The position numbers and the translations under genes were made by a program. Positions 51,324-60,591 of a stretch of 64,000 nt of DNA are shown here, piece after piece. The notes beneath the pieces are model-generated. The model had not been told where the DNA came from and made no database searches. It was given only the letters and a program-made list of their open reading frames with translations. This DNA is from Symbiodinium natans (lineage: Eukaryota; Sar; Dinophyceae; Suessiales; Symbiodiniaceae). Numbering within the stretch: position 1 is the stretch's first letter; each line of letters begins with the position of its first letter. The stretch is taken from contig CAJNDS010000369.1 of assembly GCA_905221605.1 (NCBI GenBank), forward strand, positions 62,001 to 126,000. The letters are read 5' to 3'.

Positions 51324-52644
51324 ATGTACCCATGGCCTTTGATGCCACCTTTTGGGACGGAGTCCCGGGGCAGACGCCGTAGGCGCCGCAGCAGCTCAGA
51401 CTCGCGCTCAAGAGAGCGAACGAGAGATCGTTCAAGGGGTCGGCGTGGGTCCAGGAGGACGGAACTTAGCCGTGGGAGCACCCCACCCCGCCGCGAAACG
51501 GCGCCACCACCCATGCCACCACCGCCCGCGTTACCTCTGGCTAGTCCAGGGTACGTGTGGCAGCAGGTGCCGGTGATGCAGCAACCGGCTTCCCAAGCTT
51601 TGCTCGGACCAGGGGGCATTGGGAGAGAGGCAGCCTCCAGTTGGAGAGACAGTTGGAAGTCTCAGTCTCAGTGGAAGCAACCCCAGCGGAAGCCATGGAA
51701 TAAGTGGCAGAGCGAGACTTGGAAGAAAAGCAAGCCTCAGGAAGATCGTGGCAGGCCTGCTGCGAGTTACGATGTTAAGGAAGACAATGGAAGAGATCAA
51801 GGCGGCCGAAGCCCGAAAGGCAGCTGCCGATAAGGCAGGACAAGAGGAGCTCTCCCTGGAAGATGAAGAAGCTGATGATGGGGAATACCTCAAAGCCTTA
51901 TGGGAGTCGGCCAACACGGCAGCTTGGGCTGCCACGGATCGACCCCTCAGCGCACGTGAGTTGGTCGAAAAGGGGCAGCTTGAGCCCTGGTGGAAGTACC
52001 CGTGGAACAAGATCGCGGCCCAATTTGCCGAGGCCTCGGAGTACAAGCCCCATATGTCCCACCTTTCGGTGCCTGATGCAGTTGCTGGCAGAATGGCCAC
52101 GATTTTGGGGGCCTTCCGGCATTACGGACGTCCATTGGAGGGCGATGGTGATCTTGCCCAAAAGGTTGGGCCGGAGATGTTCACTTTTGATGTTCCGGGC
52201 CAGAACGTTTTGTTCGTGGGATGCAACATCAAGGGGCCGAGCTTTGTCCATGACCCCAACTATGCCAACCAGGCCACGATGTGTCATGGCACAAGTTTTG
52301 CCTCGGTGATTGGCGTGGCCCAATGTGGAGAAATCACTGTGGGGGACAATCGTGAAGATGGTTTCCCGGCTTATGGATTCTCTGCTCGGGGTGCCCTCGT
52401 GGGGTACTCGAAAGATTCCATGGTGGCTGCTGTGAAGAAGACAGCGAGCCGGGCTAAGTCCCTCGGAGGGGCTATGTTGGTGGTGGAAGCCGAGCTCCCG
52501 GGGCCCACTCCTCAGGTGGAAGGTGGGCACGATTACCTCCACTCGGCATGCCGAGACTCGGGCTCGGTACGCTCGGGTGAGCATTTTCTGCTCTCGCCCA
52601 AGCATGTTGTGCTTCGCGGCATAGCAGTGGGGTGGCCTCGCTGA
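51324..52644 (+). CDS. element 3 accessory gene: SR-rich region plus ADP-ribosyltransferase-like domain, frameshifted
   Basis: Frame 1 from ATG 51324 has an Arg/Ser-rich N-terminus (RGRRRRRRSSSDSRSRERTR) and a Trp/Lys-rich stretch and ends at 51833. Another frame, open to 52644, carries on from about 51770 (KTMEEIKAAEARKAAADKAG, then EPWWKYPWNKIAAQFAE). Its last 150 residues contain CHGTSFASVIG, FSARGALVGYSK and SGEHFLLSPKHVVLRGIAV. This His ... Tyr/Ser ... Glu order and the closing strand look like the ADP-ribosyltransferase (PARP/ART) fold. That is inference from motif order; similarity is weak. A single frameshift near 51770 would join the two parts. Confidence 0.45.
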
Positions 52645-52863
52645 CAGGGTGGGCCGGACCCTTAGTATGAACAGCACAGAATGCAGCGATCAGGCAGATC
52701 GGAAACAATTCAGTCTGCACATGTGAGTGTTTGCACATGCGCGTGTTGTGTCGCTGCACATGCATCCAATGCCCCAGCAGGGACAACTCACTTTGTTGTT
52801 TTGTGATGGATCGGCTCAGTATTCATGTAGCATCTGGGGATTGGCTGATTGGTATTTCTCGTC

Positions 52864-54584
52864 ATGTCCGGTCGAGACCCCAGCTCCAGCGAGGCTGAAT
52901 TGTTCTTTCGTAACCAGATCCATGCACGATCAGCTTTGCCCAGCCAGCCTTGGGAACAGCCTAGCATGTTGTGCATTTTTGACCCGATGAAGGCGATGTT
53001 CCCTCAAGGGTTGGGCGTGCCTTACCAGGGCGGGAGAACGCAACCGATGACCGCCTTAACAGCTGGCACGCAGTCTTCGACAAGTATAGCAGATACAGCA
53101 ACGTCGCATTGCCAGGCCTGGACTCGTGCAGTTAAGGCCCGTCGGGGAGCGAGCTCACGAGACCGTCAGCACGAAGCTTATCAGAAGGTTTTGCTCTTGC
53201 TCCAATCCTTTGCTAGTTTCTTTGACTTGTGCACTCTCATGGAGGATGACACAGAGACTGGTCAGGACTCATTGCAGGCGATTCTGGCTGGCAAATCCCC
53301 AGCCACAGTTTTGAAGCATGTGGGGCCAATTCGCACTTTTTGTGAATGGCTGGTGAAGTCAGGGAACCTTCCTCCTTTTCCAGAAAAGGTCGTTTGGTCT
53401 TTTGTCAACTGCGTCTTGAAGCTGCCCCGAACGGCTGCCACCACTTTGGATACATGTCTAAAGGCCATCAAATGGAGTTATCATGCCCTGGGATTGCGGG
53501 TACGTCTTGAAGTTTTTCAGAGTGCACGTGTCAACGGACTGGTGGCTAAAGCTCTGGCCAACAAGAGTCCATGGGACCCGGCTCCCCCTCTGCAGGTACA
53601 CGAGGTGTTGCAGCTTCATGCAATCGCTCAGGATGAGGGCATCTCTCTTATTGATAGATGTGGTGCAGTTCATTTTCTGGCCATGCTTTATGGCAGAGCT
53701 AGAGCTTCTGATGTTCGTTGTATTCAACCTTTGATTATTGACAAGAGTGGCGAGGATTGGAGTCACGGTTTCATTGAACTAGGTACCCTCGACCATAAAA
53801 CTTCACGGCTTGATGCTCAGCAACGCCGAATCCTTCCCTTGGTGATTCCGGGAATTGGTATTGCTAAAGTCCCGTTGGGACAACTGCTGCTGGAGTTGAG
53901 AGATGAAGCTGGGTTGCTGAATGATGGGATTGATGTCCCTTTCCTGCCGGCCCCTCGGCCTGATGGTAGTTGGTCTTCGGACCCCTGTCATCTAGTGAAG
54001 TGACCCGCTGGCTGCGTTTTCTACTCCCTCGTCCTGATTCAGAAAAGCCATTGTCTAGTCATTCTCTCAAGGCGACCACCCTCGTGTGGTGCTCCAAATT
54101 CGGCATGCTGAGGGAGACTAAGCGCGTTCTTGGTCATCACGCTGACGCTGCTACAGGATCAGACGCGGTGTACGGTCGGGAGCTGCAGAGTGCTGCGTTG
54201 CGCGAGTACATCATTATCCTGGAAGCGGTTGCGTCAGGAAATTTTTTTCCTGACCAAACTAGGAGCGGCCACTTTGCTCAAGGCTGGAACCGTCAAAAGA
54301 TCATGGAGTCCGCGGCGGTTGCACCTGGAGATGATGAAACCAGTCAGGGGGACACGCCCGACGATCAGGACGCTGCTTTGGCTGTAGTTTCAGATGCTTC
54401 TGATTCGGAGGAGGATAATTCGGAGAGCCCCTCGTACTGGGCTCACCCTACAAGTCAGGTCTTGCACAGAACCACACTTGGGTCTGCTTTGTTTTTGTGC
54501 GGTAGAGCTTTTGGAGATCACTACCGCCGAGTCCCTATGGTCAGGGCACATGCTTACCCTCAGTGTTCTAAATGTTTCTCTTAG
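52864..54584 (+). CDS. element 3 tyrosine recombinase, frameshifted
   Basis: The ATG at 52864 (MSGRDPSSSEAELFF) opens a frame to 54003 containing the first catalytic box YGRARASDVRC (about 53690) and a Lys strand (LDHKTSR). The remainder is in another frame from about 53975 to 54584: SSSEVTRWLRFLLPRP, SSHSLKATTLVWCSK (about 54053), VLGHHAD and AVYGRE with the Tyr nucleophile (about 54170). As in element 2 the second catalytic Arg is Lys. The tail is acidic and ends CSKCFS. The frameshift lies between about 53960 and 53985. Confidence 0.75.
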
Positions 54585-54729
54585 AGCCACTTTCCCCTAA
54601 TGGAGAGGTGGTGAGCACGAGCATAGTTGGAAAATAGCAGGGTGAGTTTGCCGTCATGCCAGCTCGCAGACTAGGGTGTGAGGTCTCTGTTTGTGAGTGT
54701 TTGTTTGGCTCGTACAGCTTGTAGCGGCC

Positions 54730-56019
54730 ATGACAAGTTCAGTGGACTCGGCCCCTTACTTCCTTCAGAGAGCAGAGGAGATTTTGTTAACCAAGCGGGT
54801 CGTTGATGCACTAACTGCCAAAGGGGTCAAAACCTTGGCTCAGTTGGCCTTTTGCGTGGGCCAGCCGGGGCAACTCCTGGCTCAATCGGATTTCGATACA
54901 TGGAGCACAGCAGTACTGGCAGACCTTACGGTGGGCGAGAAGGCATCACTGAGACGGTTGATTCTTGAGGCCCAGACGATGTTGGTGGCCTCCCTTAAGG
55001 ACATGGCAGAACCGTCCGAGGGTGTTGCACCTAAGAAGGTGGGACTCGCTGAGCGTAATGCACGCATGGACCAGTTGCGCACTCAGCTTTCGGGGATTTC
55101 CCTGACTGGCCAGTTAGAGCCTAGTCATGCCTTGTTGGACATGACCGTTCAGCAGTGGGAAAACCGATGCCTTAAGTACATTGGCCCGGAAAAATGCCAC
55201 AGCCGCGAGGAGGAAGTTCAGAACTTGAAGCCGTTGACCACCAGCCTCTCCCTCGAAGGGGGAAAACTCAAAGTTACGGAGTCTTCTGGTATGGAAGATC
55301 GTGATATAGAGGGATCCCTCCAGGTGTTAAACGCCCTTAGAAGACGGGGAGTTGCATATGCATTCGCCAGGCTGATTAGTTGGGACAAGCATGAGGCTTA
55401 CGTCTCCTCGCTTTTCAAGTACCTCACCAAACCAGCTCAACAAGGTTACCGTAAGGTTTCCTTGAGGCAGATTCTGCGAGCTGACAAGTTGGCGTTCGCA
55501 AAGATGTCCGAGGCAGGAGCAGAGGTTCGTGCAGACGCATCGGGGACTTTGCCTTTGGATGCCAGGATTTCTTCGGTGCTGCAGGATTACGATTTGATCG
55601 TTGCGCTCCTTCCTTTGGGGGATTTTGAAGGTGGAGGAAAGTTGCGATTGGGAAAAGGCAACCGTAGTCATCCGTACGAGCATGCTCCGAACAAAGGTAA
55701 GCCGGGCAAGGGGAAGTCCTTTTGGAGCCCCAGGGGCTTCGAGTCATGGTCCGGAAAGGGCAAACCCTCACCCAAGGGCAAGGAGAAGGCTGGCATAGGG
55801 AAAGGTTACGGGGCTGGCAAGTCGGAATGGCTAATCGAGGGCCTACGTTACCAGGGAGCGTCCGCATGGAACAAGAAGGGCAACAAGGTCTGCTACGGTT
55901 TTAACCTCGGCGGGTGCACGGACGCCAATTGTCAGAGGGGTGATCATGGTTGCATCATCTACAAGTGTGGTGGTGACCACCCGGTTACCAAGTGCCCGCT
56001 GAAGCCTAAAAAGCTGTGA
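54730..56019 (+). CDS. gag: element 3 Gag-like protein
   Basis: The ATG at 54730 (MTSSVDSAPYFLQRAEEILL) gives 429 residues ending in TGA at 56017-56019. Helical N-terminal domain, Gly/Lys-rich linker (GNRSHPYEHAPNKGKPGKGK), then a Cys/His cluster (CYGFNLGGCTDANCQRGDHG, then CGGDHPVTKC). It is homologous by eye to the element 1 Gag. The TGA is followed by CTAGG and the frame continues into Pol. Confidence 0.8.
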   Translation: MTSSVDSAPYFLQRAEEILLTKRVVDALTAKGVKTLAQLAFCVGQPGQLLAQSDFDTWSTAVLADLTVGEKASLRRLILEAQTMLVASLKDMAEPSEGVAPKKVGLAERNARMDQLRTQLSGISLTGQLEPSHALLDMTVQQWENRCLKYIGPEKCHSREEEVQNLKPLTTSLSLEGGKLKVTESSGMEDRDIEGSLQVLNALRRRGVAYAFARLISWDKHEAYVSSLFKYLTKPAQQGYRKVSLRQILRADKLAFAKMSEAGAEVRADASGTLPLDARISSVLQDYDLIVALLPLGDFEGGGKLRLGKGNRSHPYEHAPNKGKPGKGKSFWSPRGFESWSGKGKPSPKGKEKAGIGKGYGAGKSEWLIEGLRYQGASAWNKKGNKVCYGFNLGGCTDANCQRGDHGCIIYKCGGDHPVTKCPLKPKKL

Positions 56020-57198
56020 CTAGGTGATCCTGGTCTCGATGAGACTTCGCTGGCTCAGGATGTTGAGATGGTTCCTCAGGATGAATCCGTTAGTGGCGTC
56101 ACCTCTGCTCCGAACCAGGAGGTCGGTATGGAGGCCTTACCTTCAGGTGCGGGATTAGAACCCGTATCTGCAGTTGGGGTTGCCGAAGGTTGTGCATGTG
56201 ACATTGAATGTTCTTTTTCGACGGCTTCAATGCCGTCGGCCACAACACTGCCAGTTTTCCAGACCGGCGAGGAGACATCTTCTCGGAGCGAGCAGTGTTC
56301 TTTGGCTACAGAGCCGCAACAAGTTTTCTCGAATGAACAGCACGGGGGACCTACCCGTGCGATCCTTCAATGTTTTGCTGGGCAGGCCCGTGTGGCTGCA
56401 GCTCTGCTCGCGCAGGGTTATTTTGCTTATGGAGTGGATCGTGTTAAACACAAGTCCGCTATGGCACCTGTTTTGCAAATGGACCTGTCCTCTCGGACAG
56501 CTTGTGATTCTGTTCTTACTTGGTTGGACAAACGAAAGATTGCGGGGGTGCTGATTTGCATACCAAAGCTCACCTTGGACCCCATCTCTGCGGCATTTGT
56601 TTTCGCGGTTATCAATGGATGCCTCGACAGGGACTTGCCGTTAGTGGTAGAAGGCTCTTGCAAGCCCCCATTTTGGGAGAATTTGAACCAACTTCCAGAC
56701 GCTCAGCAAGCACCCCATTGGGTCGAAGTAGAGTGGGGATGCTGGGTCCCTGCGAGTCAGCAGCGGAGTTTTGTGATGTCGAACCTTCCTGAAATCACCA
56801 CGGTTAGGCGCGAAGGGCGAGAACCGGCAGGGGAGTCGACAACACTGGAGACCTCCTCAGGGGCCTACCCCCGTGGTTTTGCGACTGCTTTGGCTGAGGT
56901 CTTCGCGGCTGGCGTCACAGCGAGAAAACTTCTGTGCCAAAACCCTTCTTTGGCCAATAAGGCCATTCGAGTGTCGGCCATGCACCAACCTCGGGGGCAC
57001 TTGAATGAGGTCATGCCGGAATGGAAGGTGGTCGTCTATGTGCTGCTGCCTAGATCAGTGATTGAGGACCCTTTCTCAGGACGCAAGCGTCTCAAGCAGG
57101 AATGGCGGATTCCGGATGGCATCCGAGTGTTGCCGGGGATGGCCGCCCTGCCGGTGGATTCCCAGCTTCTGTCGCGGACTCAGACAGGGGGAACTTGA
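56020..57198 (+). CDS. pol: element 3 Pol N-terminus: decayed methyltransferase-like domain
   Basis: In frame with Gag after its TGA; the first ATG is at 56068. A methyltransferase-like motif I is visible (ILQCFAGQARVAAALLAQGY, then GVDR), but the PPC loop is replaced by ICIPKL and the ENP by VEGS. The motif VIII-like ASQQRSF and the terminal helix GAYPRGFATALAEVFAAGV remain. Catalysis is unlikely. There is no oxygenase-like domain. The frame ends at 57198, overlapping the RT frame by about 95 bases, so a frameshift separates the two. Confidence 0.6.
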   Translation, partial: LGDPGLDETSLAQDVEMVPQDESVSGVTSAPNQEVGMEALPSGAGLEPVSAVGVAEGCACDIECSFSTASMPSATTLPVFQTGEETSSRSEQCSLATEPQQVFSNEQHGGPTRAILQCFAGQARVAAALLAQGYFAYGVDRVKHKSAMAPVLQMDLSSRTACDSVLTWLDKRKIAGVLICIPKLTLDPISAAFVFAVINGCLDRDLPLVVEGSCKPPFWENLNQLPDAQQAPHWVEVEWGCWVPASQQRSFVMSNLPEITTVRREGREPAGESTTLETSSGAYPRGFATALAEVFAAGVTARKLLCQNPSLANKAIRVSAMHQPRGHLNEVMPEWKVVVYVLLPRSVIEDPFSGRKRLKQEWRIPDGIRVLPGMAALPVDSQLLSRTQTGGT

Positions 57199-59264
57199 GC
57201 CCGCAGCTTCAGCAGGAAATGCAGCAACTGGATGGTGCCTCAGTGCTGAGAGTGGGGATTCCTTGGGATCCGATTGAATTTATTGGAAAGGCAGCAAAGC
57301 TAGGACATCCTTATCATCAGCTGTCTAAATGCAACAAACCATTAGAGAAGTTGATCGAGCAACTTGTGCATCGTCCAGGTTCGGTGAGATCCCAGAGAAA
57401 GTTTTACCTTGAGAAATGGGCTAGAAGAGCCAAAGAACTGGAGCCAGAGGAGGCACAGCTGAAGGCTGGTATGTCCACCCATCGAGGAGCGATCCTCGGA
57501 CCGAAACGTATCCTCCTCTTCCAAGAAATGCTTCAAGACATTCAATATGATGATATGGGTGTGGTGCAGGAGCTCATTCAGGGAGCCACGCTCACAGGCC
57601 CTATCCCAGTGACAGGAGTGTTGGATGCGAAACTGAAGCCAGCCAGGATGGACATTGAACAACTTGTGGACATGTCCGACCAGGTGTGTGGACAGATTTT
57701 CGCCAGGACAATATCCAGTGGTGATAGAAACATGGACACGTTGTTGTGGGAGAAAACGTTAGAGGAGGTTGAGAAGGGTCACCTCGCAGGACCTTTCGAT
57801 GTTCGCCATCTCCCCAAAGGCTGTTTGGTGAGTTCCCGTTTCCCTCTGATGCAGGGAGACAAACTCCGACCCATTGACAACTACTCTTCCAGTCTCATTA
57901 ACGACACGGTTACCGTCTCCGAGAAACCTGTTACACATTCAATTGACGGGATCGCACTCCTAATTACCAAGCTATCGAAGGCAGCTAGGAAAAAAGGATT
58001 GTTGGAACTCTTCGGGAAGACGGCTGACCTGAAAAGCGCATATCGACAGTTGGCCATTTCAGATGAGAGTTTAAGATTTTCATACTTAGCAGTGTACGAC
58101 CCGATCGAGGGGAAGCCCAAATTATTCCAGCAACTGGCGGTACCTTTTGGTTCCACGAAAGCAGTATACTTCTTCTTGAGGGTTGCGAGGGCTCTTTGGA
58201 CGATCCTGGTGAAAGGAGCCAGAATCCCTACGACGAATTACTTCGACGACTTTGTTCTCCTCGCATTGAGCGGTGACAGGAGTTCATGTGGGTATACCTT
58301 TGATGAGGTCATGAAACTGTTGGGTTGGAAGCTGTCTTCAGACAAGACTACGGAGTGGAGCACGAGTTTCGAAGCTTTGGGCGTTTTGTTTGAGCTGGAC
58401 CAAACAGGGACAGGGGTCCTGAAAGTTAAGAACACCGAACGAAGGCGTCGAGAGTTGGTCACAGCCATCAGAGGTCACCTGGAGAATGGTTTGATGGGTC
58501 AGAAGGAGGCCCTGCAACTGAGGGGCCGATTACAGTTTGCACAAGCTCAGTTCTTCGGAAGGTTAGGCAGGAGGTGTCTGGTTGAGATCACGAGACATGC
58601 CTATGGTGGGAGGCGGAAAATTCCGGGATACACTAAAGACCTTTTGGAAGAGTTCTGCAAGTTCTTAGACGCTGCTCAGCCCAGGCTAGTGGGACAGGTG
58701 TCGTGCAGATCGTTTATGATACTCACGGATGCAGCCTTCGAAACCGAGACAAGGTCTGGTGGATTAGGTGGTGTGCTCCTTACGGGGAGTGGGACAGCGC
58801 TGTCATTCTTCAGTGTTCCGATCTCGGAAATCCAGACTCAAGTGCTATCTACGGAGGATGAGCAAACCATTATCTATGAGCTGGAAATGCTTGGGGTTTT
58901 GGTTGGTTTGAAGTTGCTAACAGGCCAGACTGCAGCCTTTGCTGAATCGTATTCCCAGCATGGAGCGACTGCTGGAACTGGGGTAATCATCTACCTCGAC
59001 AATGATGCGGCCCGACACGCCTACATCTCGGGATCTGCTAAGAAAGGAGTTGCTGGAATGTTGGTGGATGAAGCAAACTTCCTGGAATATGTTCACGGAT
59101 TTCTACCGTGGTATGCAAGAGTTGCCTCCCCAGCGAATCTTGCAGATCAACCTTCAAGGTTCCAACTTGATTTGGTTAGGAAGTTAGGATTCAAGGACGA
59201 ATCGCATGAAGCGAGGAGGATCGTTTCGGCGATTGTGAAGAGGGCCTCGAAACTGAAGGTTTGA
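57102..59264 (+). CDS. pol: element 3 reverse transcriptase and RNase H
   Basis: 720 codons from 57102. Reverse transcriptase motifs: RPIDNY (256-261), TADLKSAYRQL (307-317), VPFGS (347-351) and YFDDF (380-384). RNase H motifs: LTDAAFE, YLDNDAARHAY and NLADQPSR. The closest relative in the window is the element 1 Pol (RPIDNY, YFDDF). The frame is intact here. Joining to the methyltransferase-like part requires a shift at about 57170-57198. Confidence 0.85.
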   Translation: MADSGWHPSVAGDGRPAGGFPASVADSDRGNLSPQLQQEMQQLDGASVLRVGIPWDPIEFIGKAAKLGHPYHQLSKCNKPLEKLIEQLVHRPGSVRSQRKFYLEKWARRAKELEPEEAQLKAGMSTHRGAILGPKRILLFQEMLQDIQYDDMGVVQELIQGATLTGPIPVTGVLDAKLKPARMDIEQLVDMSDQVCGQIFARTISSGDRNMDTLLWEKTLEEVEKGHLAGPFDVRHLPKGCLVSSRFPLMQGDKLRPIDNYSSSLINDTVTVSEKPVTHSIDGIALLITKLSKAARKKGLLELFGKTADLKSAYRQLAISDESLRFSYLAVYDPIEGKPKLFQQLAVPFGSTKAVYFFLRVARALWTILVKGARIPTTNYFDDFVLLALSGDRSSCGYTFDEVMKLLGWKLSSDKTTEWSTSFEALGVLFELDQTGTGVLKVKNTERRRRELVTAIRGHLENGLMGQKEALQLRGRLQFAQAQFFGRLGRRCLVEITRHAYGGRRKIPGYTKDLLEEFCKFLDAAQPRLVGQVSCRSFMILTDAAFETETRSGGLGGVLLTGSGTALSFFSVPISEIQTQVLSTEDEQTIIYELEMLGVLVGLKLLTGQTAAFAESYSQHGATAGTGVIIYLDNDAARHAYISGSAKKGVAGMLVDEANFLEYVHGFLPWYARVASPANLADQPSRFQLDLVRKLGFKDESHEARRIVSAIVKRASKLKV

Positions 59265-59282
59265 CACACGGCTCAGGTGAAT

Positions 59283-60590
59283 GGGGAAAGGAGCCCTGTG
59301 TCTCACAGGACATTTCGAGACTCAACAACAGTCTTGGGTCTTACAGGAGGGATCGAGATCCAATTAGCCGTGCTCGGTACTGTTTCCCCACAACGTGAAA
59401 AGATTCGAACGAGAGCGAGTGATGTGAGCAGAATGCATGTTGCTTGATGAAGATTGTGTCATGCTTGAAATGTTCAAACACGACATGACATTTGTTAACA
59501 AGCACGGTTTTGAACAATAAGTATCGTTCTTCGAATGCCTGGAGAAGATAGAGCTTTATTGTTCAAAGGAAACAACATCAAAATGTTGTGGTGAACAAAA
59601 CATTTGCTTGTTGTTTCAGTGCTTGCCTTTTTGCACAACTTATTTCCAATGCTTGATCAGTTTTATGCTTGTTCATGCAGGATTTGTATTTACTTATACA
59701 CCCGTCGCAGCGGGACCTCTCAGAGGGCAGGATGCCCGGAAAGTGCTCTTAGAAGCTGATAGATTGTTTTTGAAAAACCCACCCTCGCCGCCCTTGTAGA
59801 CTAATGTAAACGTTCTCGCAACCACGTCAGGAGAGGACTCGTGTGCATACGAAGTATCCGGTAAGGGACCAGGCAGCTCAATGAGCGTGTGCAATCAGGA
59901 ACCCTTGTTAGTGCGGGCCTTACTTCATGTGGTGACAGTTCCGCTTGTTTGCTTGACCATAAAGGCTCGAGTCTCGCTCTTTTCATCGCTGTACTTTTCT
60001 CAGCACTCTTCATGGCGCGGTCGTTGACGCGCGATCAGCTAAATGATTTTCGGGTGTGGCTTCACTCTTTGAATATGGATTCCCTCATGAAGGTGGCTGA
60101 GGTATTGGACGACCTCATGGCAGACCGTGAGATGCGGCAACAGGAGGCTGTTGCGGCTCGTCAGTCTCAGTGGCAGTTTGTGAACCCTGCACCTGATTTG
60201 GAGCAACCGAGTGAAGCTACCTCGTCAAGCTCTCAGAGACAGCCAGAAACTTCTTGAACTGTCGTTCTGAACCGCATGGATATCCTGTTCAGGCCGTCAC
60301 ACTTAGGCCGAACCTGTGAGAGGCCGTGAGTTAGCCGTATTTTCCTCTCGAAGGGGAAAGGAGCCCTGTGTCTCACAGGACATTTCGAGACTCAACAACA
60401 GTCTTGGGTCTTACAGGAGGGATCGAGATCCAATTAGCCGTGCTCGGTACTGTTTCCCCACAACGTGAAAAGATTCGAACGAGAGCGAGTGATGTGAGCA
60501 GAATGCATGTTGCTTGATGAAGATTGTGTCATGCTTGAAATGTTCAAACACGACATGACATTTCATAACAAGCACGGTTTTGAACAATAA
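59283..60590 (+). repeat. element 3 repeats B1-A2-spacer-B2
   Basis: B1 is 59283-59520, A2 is 59521-59777, the spacer is 59778-60352 and B2 is 60353-60590. B1 abuts A2. B copies are 238 bp and A copies 257 bp. Confidence 0.9.
60012..60257 (+). CDS. small ORF in the element 3 terminal spacer
   Basis: The ATG at 60012 (MARSLTRDQLNDFRVWLHSL) gives 81 residues between repeats A2 and B2, a place where PAT/Ngaro-type elements normally have little or nothing. Helical and acidic, with a Gln/Ser-rich end. No family was recognised. Confidence 0.4.
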   Translation: MARSLTRDQLNDFRVWLHSLNMDSLMKVAEVLDDLMADREMRQQEAVAARQSQWQFVNPAPDLEQPSEATSSSSQRQPETS

Positions 60591-60591
60591 G

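Larger units (their letters stand above)
49427..60590 (+). mobile_element. element 3: tyrosine-recombinase retrotransposon nested in Copia
   Basis: Order is A1 (49427-49683), coiled-coil ORF, helical ORF, small ORF, accessory ORF, recombinase, Gag, methyltransferase-like/RT/RNase H Pol, B1 (59283-59520), A2 (59521-59777), a 575-bp spacer with a small ORF, B2 (60353-60590). Length is 11.16 kb. Removing it rejoins CCAGACAAG to AACCCTGG and restores the Copia frame (CPDK-NPGK) with no target duplication; only AAG is shared at the crossover. B1 and B2 differ at TTTGTTAACA against TTTCATAACA. Three frameshifts in its genes suggest decay. Confidence 0.9.
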
